Shown piece by piece: positions 59,341 to 64,000 of a DNA stretch of 64,000 nt. Origin of the DNA: Ensifer adhaerens (GTDB lineage Bacteria; Pseudomonadota; Alphaproteobacteria; Rhizobiales; Rhizobiaceae); assembly GCF_002940685.1 (NCBI RefSeq), contig NZ_PNFP01000004.1, positions 434,001 to 498,000 of the forward strand. The letters run 5' to 3'. How positions within the stretch are numbered: the stretch's first letter is position 1; each line of letters opens with the position of its first letter. The translations under genes and the position numbers were made by a program. The notes beneath the pieces were generated by a model. That model had not been told where the DNA came from. It did not search any database and was given only the letters and a program-made list of their open reading frames with translations.

Positions 59341-59451
59341 CTATGTCTGGCGGGTCTGCCGGCCAGTCGAAGCACCGGACCGTAACCGTTCCTTGTTTCA
59401 TCGAAACACCAAACGGCTACGTTCCGAGGAACGATCCGGTCCGGGACAGTG

Positions 59452-59610
59452 TCAGTTGACGGAGTTTGCCACCTTCTTGCCGGCCGACTGTGTCGCGTTG
59501 ACCGTGTTTGCGGTATCCTGCCCGATGCCGCGGATGGTGTTGCCGCAGGCGGTAAGCGTCGAAAGGGCGACGAGAACGGCGCCGACGATTGCAAGGGTCT
59601 TTACTGTCAT
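59452..59610 (-). CDS. Entericidin-family small lipoprotein
   Basis: A 52-residue prelipoprotein: MTVKTLAIVGAVLVALSTLT, lipobox LTAC with Cys at residue 22, then a short mature part (GNTIRGIGQDTANTVNATQS) typical of EcnA/EcnB. Entericidins are small membrane-active lipoproteins linked to stationary phase or stress; the role in rhizobia is unclear. GGGAAGGA precedes the ATG. Oriented opposite to its neighbours in the methyltransferase module. Confidence 0.85.
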   Translation of the reverse strand: MTVKTLAIVGAVLVALSTLTACGNTIRGIGQDTANTVNATQSAGKKVANSVN

Positions 59611-59649
59611 GGTCAGGGTCCTTCCCGCTGATAGCCACATGGAATCAAG

Positions 59650-60270
59650 ATGGAAAAAGTATCGCCCGCAATAGAACGTGCACAACCGGAAAAAGTTCAC
59701 GTGATCGGTTGTGGCGCCATCGCGCGGGAAATCCTTGCGGTCTGCGAGGCGAACGGGCTTGACCATATCGACCTCAACTGTCTGCCCGCCATCTGGCACA
59801 ACACCCCGGACAAGATCACGCCGGGCATTCGCGACGCGATCGCCAAGGCGCGGGCTGAAGGCTTCAAGCGCATCTTTGTCGCCTATGCCGATTGCGGCAC
59901 CGGCGGGCAACTCGACCGGCTGCTCGAGGAGGAAAAGGTCGAGCGCATCCCCGGCCCGCACTGTTATTCCTTCTTTGCCGGCAACGAGGACTTCGCCCGC
60001 CGCTGGGACGACGACATCACCGCCTTCTTCCTCACCGACTTCCTCGCCCGCCAGTTCGAGGCCTTCGTCATCGTGCCGCTCGGCCTCGATCGGCACCCGG
60101 AACTCCGGGACATGTATTTCGGCCATTACCGCAAGCTGATCTACCTTTCACAGCTGGAGGACGCGGCCTTGCAGGAAAAGGCGAAGAAGGCAGCGGAGAC
60201 GCTAGGCCTTCAGTACGAATACCGCTTCACCGGCTATGGCGATCTGACGACGTCACTCAAGCGGGCTTGA
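59650..60270 (+). CDS. DUF1638 protein of the corrinoid methyltransferase module
   Basis: A 206-residue soluble protein. The DUF1638 family is recognisable by VHVIGCGAIAREI, DLNCLPAIWHNTPDKI, FVAYADCGTGGQLDR and PGPHCYSFFAGNEDFARR. Four conserved cysteines and a histidine suggest metal or corrinoid handling. Family members are commonly found next to MttB and corrinoid-protein genes, but no reaction is established. It is separated from the corrinoid-protein gene by the antisense entericidin gene. Its last 18 bases overlap the next minus-strand gene. Confidence 0.88.
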   Translation: MEKVSPAIERAQPEKVHVIGCGAIAREILAVCEANGLDHIDLNCLPAIWHNTPDKITPGIRDAIAKARAEGFKRIFVAYADCGTGGQLDRLLEEEKVERIPGPHCYSFFAGNEDFARRWDDDITAFFLTDFLARQFEAFVIVPLGLDRHPELRDMYFGHYRKLIYLSQLEDAALQEKAKKAAETLGLQYEYRFTGYGDLTTSLKRA

Positions 60271-61032
60271 GCCATCGAGCCCAGCCTTGCGCGGCGGCAT
60301 TCGTTCCGAATGGTCATCTCCATCGAGGCAAATAGAAATCATCCGTCTTGGTGGCCTTTGTCGGTCCACCTCTCGCCGAGCCCGCTCACGCCCGAGCCAC
60401 AGGCCGGCAGCCGCACCTATAGTCGGCAACACTCCGACGCCTGCGAGATTGTAGACCGGCAGAAGGACAGGATTTTCGAAAGGATTGCCCTTGACGCCAG
60501 TCGAGTCCCAGCCGACCGGCATCGGGACAAAAGCAATCCAGAGCACTGAAACCAACATCGGCAGACCGAAATGTCGATACGGGTTCCAGGGTTGCGATTG
60601 CGCCAGCGTGAACGGGTATCGTCGTCCCACACGGTAGCAGCGTACAGCGACGGCTATGGATGTGGCGCAAACGACGAGATAAGCGAAGAGGCTGGCGGAA
60701 AAATAGAAGTGGGTGTCTTCAAGGGGAAACTTTGCTTTGAAGTTTCTCGCCTCGAACCAGAATTTCGGCAGCACCGTCATCATGGCCTTGGGGCCTTCAA
60801 AGTCGAACCAGCGGCGCGGCAGCATCAGAAAGAAAATATAGGGGCCGTAGGTGAACGGCAACGTCCCCCATCCAACGAAAAACCGATAGAACCGCTGGAA
60901 AGGCGGGTCTTCTACACCATCGGCGATCTGCTGCACTCGCAACGTATTGCTGTTCGCCACCAAGGTCCCCAAGCAACGCAACTCAACGCAAGTCTTCCCG
61001 TAAGTTGCAACCAAAGTCCAGCCCGCTTGCAC
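60253..61032 (-). CDS. Hypothetical membrane protein
   Basis: Up to 259 residues, not recognised. Hydrophobic segments lie near 48-70 (RFFVGWGTLPFTYGPYIFFLML), 110-130, 158-172 and 190-210. Aromatic content is high and the C-terminal 45 residues are Arg-rich and cytoplasmic-looking. The start is uncertain (first possible ATG 61032). It overlaps DUF1638 tail-to-tail by 18 bases and shares its upstream region with the dmeF operator. Confidence 0.55.
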   Translation of the reverse strand: MQAGWTLVATYGKTCVELRCLGTLVANSNTLRVQQIADGVEDPPFQRFYRFFVGWGTLPFTYGPYIFFLMLPRRWFDFEGPKAMMTVLPKFWFEARNFKAKFPLEDTHFYFSASLFAYLVVCATSIAVAVRCYRVGRRYPFTLAQSQPWNPYRHFGLPMLVSVLWIAFVPMPVGWDSTGVKGNPFENPVLLPVYNLAGVGVLPTIGAAAGLWLGRERARREVDRQRPPRRMISICLDGDDHSERMPPRKAGLDGSSPLE

Positions 61033-61039
61033 CTGCCAA

Positions 61040-61064
61040 TTATATAGGGTACCCCCCTATATAA
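61040..61064 (+). promoter_or_regulatory. DmeR/RcnR-type operator upstream of dmeF
   Basis: TTATATAGGG (61040-61049) and CCCTATATAA (61055-61064) form a 10-base perfect inverted repeat around TACCC. G/C tracts flanked by AT-rich arms are the usual target of CsoR/RcnR-family repressors. It ends 15 bases before the dmeF ATG and should overlap its promoter. Confidence 0.8.
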
Positions 61065-61079
61065 TACGGGAGAGATCAC

Positions 61080-62060
61080 ATGGGCAATCACGACCATCAT
61101 CACCACCGGCATTCGCACGACAACGGACGCGTGCTTGCGGCGCGCCACGATCATGTCTTCCTCGGCGGCAATCACGCGCGCAACGAGCGGCGGACCTGGA
61201 TCGTCATCGCAGTGACCGCAACGATGATGGTGGTCGAGATTGCGGCCGGTGAGATCTTCGGGTCGATGGCGCTGGTCGCTGACGGCTGGCACATGTCGAC
61301 GCATGCGGCCGCGATGCTGATCGCAGCGCTTGCCTATCTCTATGCGCGCAAGCACTCGAACAATCGCCGCTTCACCTTCGGCACCGGCAAGCTCGGCGAT
61401 CTCGCGGGTTTCTCCAGCGCCATCGTGCTGGCGCTCATCGCGCTTCTGATCGGCTGGGAGAGCCTGAAGCGCCTGAACGCGCCGGTCACGATCGATTTCA
61501 GCGAGGCGATCCTCGTCGCCGTCGCCGGACTGATCGTCAATCTCGTCTGCGCCTGGCTGCTGAAGGACGATCACAGCCACCATCACGATCACCATGGGCA
61601 TCATCACGGACACCAACAGGGCCACCATCGCGGGCAGGATCGCAACCTGCGCGCCGCCTATCTGCACGTGCTCGCCGACGCGCTGACCTCGGTTCTCGCG
61701 ATCGTCGCCCTGGGCCTCGGTGCGCTCTATGGCTGGCTCTGGCTCGACCCCGCGATCGGCATCGTCGGCGCGCTGGTCATTGCCCGCTGGTCCTTCGGCC
61801 TCATCCGCGACACTGGTGCGACCTTGCTGGACTACATTCCCGATGGCGAGGACCTGCCAGAGGAGATCGGCGAAATCGTCGCCAGGGAAGATGCCGAGAT
61901 TGTCGACCTGCATGTCTGGCAGCTCGGTCCCGGCCACCACGGCGCCATCGTCTCGATCGTCGCCGACAACCCGCGGGCGCCGTCCTATTATCGCGAGAAG
62001 CTTGCCGCCATTCACGATTTGTCGCATGTGACCGTAGAGGTGGAACCACGGGCCGCATAG
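61080..62060 (+). CDS. dmeF: Cation diffusion facilitator DmeF (Co2+/Ni2+ efflux)
   Basis: A 326-residue CDF exporter with six membrane helices. Metal-site motifs are ALVADGWHMSTHAAAML in helix 2 and AYLHVLADALTSVLAIVAL in helix 5. It has a His-rich N-terminus (HDHHHHRHSHD) and a very His-rich loop between helices 4 and 5 (about residues 163-185). The C-terminal cytoplasmic domain has VDLHVWQLGPGHHGAIVS. DmeF exports cobalt and nickel in rhizobia. It is followed by dmeR, and an RcnR-type operator lies upstream. It balances the cobalt demand of the cob genes. Confidence 0.93.
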   Translation: MGNHDHHHHRHSHDNGRVLAARHDHVFLGGNHARNERRTWIVIAVTATMMVVEIAAGEIFGSMALVADGWHMSTHAAAMLIAALAYLYARKHSNNRRFTFGTGKLGDLAGFSSAIVLALIALLIGWESLKRLNAPVTIDFSEAILVAVAGLIVNLVCAWLLKDDHSHHHDHHGHHHGHQQGHHRGQDRNLRAAYLHVLADALTSVLAIVALGLGALYGWLWLDPAIGIVGALVIARWSFGLIRDTGATLLDYIPDGEDLPEEIGEIVAREDAEIVDLHVWQLGPGHHGAIVSIVADNPRAPSYYREKLAAIHDLSHVTVEVEPRAA

Positions 62061-62085
62061 TCGTCGCCCGAAACCGGAGCATCCG

Positions 62086-62361
62086 ATGACCCATACGATC
62101 CGCGAGAAGCAGAAACTCATCAACCGGGTCCGACGCCTCCGAGGCCAGATGGAGGCGGTCGAGCGGATGCTGGAGGAGGAAAAGGGCTGCGCCGAAGTCA
62201 TGCAGGTGATCGCCGGCATCCGTGGCGCGGTCAACGGGCTGATGGCGGAAGTGGTCGAAGACCATATCCACATGCATCTGGCCGCCGCCGACCTGTCGCA
62301 GAAGGATCGCGACGAAGCGGCAGCCGAACTGGTCGACGTGGTGCGCGCCTATATGAAATAG
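62086..62361 (+). CDS. dmeR: RcnR/CsoR-family metal sensor DmeR
   Basis: A 91-residue all-helical repressor. The RcnR ligand set for Co2+/Ni2+ is complete: His3, Cys35, His60 and His64 (MTHTIRE; EEKGCAEVMQ; VEDHIHMHL). It has no DNA-binding HTH, as is normal for the family. Cobalt or nickel binding should release the operator ahead of dmeF. It starts 25 bases after dmeF; in R. leguminosarum the order is, to my knowledge, dmeR then dmeF, so the pair is reversed here. Confidence 0.93.
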   Translation: MTHTIREKQKLINRVRRLRGQMEAVERMLEEEKGCAEVMQVIAGIRGAVNGLMAEVVEDHIHMHLAAADLSQKDRDEAAAELVDVVRAYMK

Positions 62362-62410
62362 AGCGCGCATCGCGGTCGAACCCACGCATTTTCAGGTGAC
62401 AGGAACTTCC

Positions 62411-63181
62411 ATGAAACTTGGCTTCATCGGCACCGGCGCACTCTCCTCGGCAATCGTCACCGGCCTCAAGACGCTTCCCGGCGACACCACCTCCGTCATC
62501 CTCTCGCCGCGCAACGAAGCGATCGCAGCGGGCCTCGCCGCCCGCTTTGCCGACGTCACCGTTGCGGCCGACAATCAGGCGGTGCTCGACGCCTCGGACA
62601 TGGTGATGCTCGGCGTGCGCCCGCAGATTGCCCGCGATGTGCTGCCGGGCTTGCGCTTTCGGCCGGATCATCACGTCGTCAGCCTGATCGCGACCTTCTC
62701 CTGCGCCGAGATCGCCGCCATGGTCGGTCCGGTGAAACGGCTGACCAAGGCCTTGCCGATGCCGATGATCGCCATTCGAAAGGGGCCGACAATCCTCTTC
62801 CCGCCCGATCCCGAAGTGGCCGCGTTCTTCGGCCGGCTCGGCAATGCGATCGAGGTGACAAGCGAGAGCGAGTTCGATGCCCTGAGCGTGGCGACCGCCA
62901 CCTATGCCAGCTACTTCAAATACCTGGAAACGATCCATGGCTGGCTGAAGGACCACGGAGTCGAGGAAAACAAGGGCCGCGACTACGTATCCTCGCTTTC
63001 TGCCGCCCTGGGCCAGGCGCCGGAAACCACGCCCGAAAGCTTCGCGCATCTGGCCGCGGATTATGCAACGCGCGGCGGCATCAACGAACAGGTGCTGCGC
63101 GAACTGACGGAACACGGCACGTTCGAACGGCTGAAGGAGAGCCTCGGCGGGATTCATCGGCGGATTACCGCGGCGTCGTGA
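62411..63181 (+). CDS. ProC-like pyrroline-5-carboxylate reductase family protein
   Basis: A 256-residue NAD(P)-binding protein. The N-terminal Rossmann domain starts MKLGFIGTGALSSAIVTGLK; VMLGVRPQIARDVLP and LIATFSCAEIAAMVG follow as in ProC. The C-terminal domain deviates: the GSGPAY motif and the T-A-L segment of true P5C reductases are not found (ATATYASYFKYLETIHGW instead). It may therefore act on another substrate. ATG 62411 is used. It follows dmeR by 49 bases but is not functionally related in any obvious way. Confidence 0.8.
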   Translation: MKLGFIGTGALSSAIVTGLKTLPGDTTSVILSPRNEAIAAGLAARFADVTVAADNQAVLDASDMVMLGVRPQIARDVLPGLRFRPDHHVVSLIATFSCAEIAAMVGPVKRLTKALPMPMIAIRKGPTILFPPDPEVAAFFGRLGNAIEVTSESEFDALSVATATYASYFKYLETIHGWLKDHGVEENKGRDYVSSLSAALGQAPETTPESFAHLAADYATRGGINEQVLRELTEHGTFERLKESLGGIHRRITAAS

Positions 63182-63201
63182 GGATCCGAAACGCTTGAGG
63201 A

Positions 63202-63384
63202 ATGCCCCTCATCCGGCCTGCCGGCCACCTTCTCCCCGCAAGCGGGGCGAAGGAGATTCGCAGGCCCCACTCCGCCAACAATAAGCACCACGATTTCCGC
63301 CTGGCTGCGGCTTGCTTTCGCGAAACTAGGATCGGGGCACGTCCCCTCTCCCCCTGCGCGGAGAGGGCTAGGGTGAGGGGCAGC
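63202..63384. repeat. RIME-like element, copy F
   Basis: The left arm GCCCCTCATCCGGCCTGCCG continues CCACCTTCTCCCCGCAAGCG (hairpin CTTC-CCCGC / GCGGGG-GAAG). The right arm CCCCTCTCCCCCTGCGCGGA ends GAGGGCTAGGGTGAGGGGC. Subtypes are arranged as in copy D. It lies in the 389-base gap after the ProC-like gene; the rest of the gap has no recognised gene. Confidence 0.82.
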
Positions 63385-63570
63385 CCGACGCAATCATCGG
63401 CGGCACCAAGGTCCGGTCGGCGAGCCTCCCCACGAACCATCCGGCGACGGCAAAAAATCAGCTCTTCCTCAAACACGAATCCGCGCTAACCTGTAGACAG
63501 TCCAGCGCGCAACCGCTGGACCTAGAACGAGATGCAGGGCAACGGCCTTGCATCCACCTGGGGGACGCCG

Positions 63571-63738
63571 ATGAAATTCCTCGCATACCTGCCTTACGCC
63601 ATCGGCTGCACTGCCGGCCTGGTTCTGTCCCTGGTGATCGGCGCGGTTTGCGGCCTCTCGGACGACGTGAAGATGGTCGAGTCCGTGGCCCTCGTCGTTC
63701 TCGGCGGCGGCGTCGCCGAATGGTATTGGACCAGTTAA
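63571..63738 (+). CDS. Small two-span membrane protein
   Basis: 55 residues: MKFLAYLPYAIGCTAGLVLS starts the first helix (about 5-27), a short acidic turn (LSDDVKMVES) follows, then a second helix (about 37-52). GGGGGA lies 6 bases before the ATG. Not recognised; probably an inner-membrane peptide. Confidence 0.6.
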   Translation: MKFLAYLPYAIGCTAGLVLSLVIGAVCGLSDDVKMVESVALVVLGGGVAEWYWTS

Positions 63739-63794
63739 GCCGCCGGTAACGGGCAAGCCCTCATAACTCGGCCCTGTCAAAGCACGGGGCCGCC

Positions 63795-64000
63795 ATGACC
63801 GACATCGCCAGCCAGAATCACATGGGCAAGCGTCCCGGCCGTGTCGTCGTCGTCACTGCGGGCGGCGAAAACCCGTGGATCATGATCAACGCGCTCTCGG
63901 CAAGCTTTGCCGACGTCACCGTCGTCGAGGAGCAGCCGGAATCGAAAGGCCTGTTTCTGCGCCGCCGCGCCCGCAGGCTCGGCTGGCCGACGGCGCTGGG
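63795..64000 (+). CDS. Possible formyltransferase-family protein, N-terminal part (partial)
   Basis: The gene runs off the right edge after 68 codons. The start MTDIASQNHMGKRPGR is followed by a Rossmann-like strand-loop (VVVVTAGGENPWIMINALSA), a second strand (DVTVVEEQPESKG) and an Arg-rich stretch (LRRRARRLGW). This layout resembles formyl transferase-like proteins of the Fmt/PurN fold found in rhizobia, but the folate-binding core lies outside the window, so the call is tentative. Confidence 0.4.
   Translation, partial: MTDIASQNHMGKRPGRVVVVTAGGENPWIMINALSASFADVTVVEEQPESKGLFLRRRARRLGWPTAL

Overview
The window (about 62-63% GC by eye) reads as chromosomal DNA of a Rhizobiaceae member, most likely Sinorhizobium/Ensifer. 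The reasons are the acpXL very-long-chain fatty-acid lipid A cluster, an FnrN/FixK-type oxygen circuit with a cbb3 oxidase, aerobic-type cob genes in the arrangement known from the B12 producer 'Pseudomonas denitrificans' (an Ensifer relative), and six RIME-like intergenic palindromic repeats. The assignment comes from gene content only; no database search was run.

Layout. 1-230: end of an MFS exporter. 626-4032: ccoNOQP (minus), facing a hemerythrin-like gene across one perfect FNR box. 4826-6225: a GNAT acetyltransferase and a PAS protein. 6596-12243: the acpXL-fabZ-fabF2-fabF1-adh-lpxXL cluster for 27-hydroxyoctacosanoyl lipid A. 12361-14752: hemN (with its own FNR box) and fnrN, divergent. 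15026-15454: an L,D-transpeptidase. 15585-20351: cobE, cobA, cobB, cobC, cobD. 20809-24685: a TSUP permease, several small secreted or membrane proteins, an ICMT-like methyltransferase and an AT-rich orphan membrane gene. 24778-31993: a cobalamin riboswitch followed by cobP, cobW, cobN, cobO and a half-size EamA transporter. 32246-37931: an adenylate/guanylate cyclase with TPRs, a methyltransferase, cobQ, a 47-residue ORF with a strong terminator, and an alpha/beta hydrolase with a damaged C-terminus. 38723-41965: a quaternary-amine/proline ABC transporter. 42266-48000: a D,D-carboxypeptidase, an O-antigen ligase-like protein, betaine-homocysteine methyltransferase and an OafA-type acyltransferase. 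48171-50629: an aminotransferase with a YheO/DauR-like regulator and a small hypothetical gene. 50917-54365: an ECF sigma factor coupled to a membrane vWA protein, then a DUF2233 protein. 54450-55732: an IS1595-like remnant and two small membrane proteins. 55862-60270: a corrinoid methyltransferase module (ferredoxin-like protein, MttB homologue, corrinoid protein, DUF1638). 61080-64000: a DmeF/DmeR cobalt-nickel efflux pair, a ProC-like protein, a small membrane protein and the start of a possible formyltransferase.

How the genes fit together. Two themes recur. The first is low-oxygen physiology: FnrN, its predicted sites, the high-affinity oxidase, anaerobic haem synthesis and a hemerythrin-like protein. 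The second is corrinoid and methyl metabolism: two cob clusters plus cobQ, cobalt efflux, betaine uptake, Bmt, and a cobalamin-dependent MttB-type demethylation module. An FNR-like site ahead of cobA may link the two.

The observations I would check first are: the catalytic Cys of FabF2 replaced by Glu, which would make FabF1/FabF2 a ketosynthase/chain-length-factor pair; a geometrically perfect tRNA 3' end inside cobN; an in-frame extension beyond the mttB UGA that ends by overlapping the next start codon; the SD-sequestering hairpin in the cobE leader; and the half-size EamA gene coupled to cobO in the riboswitch operon.
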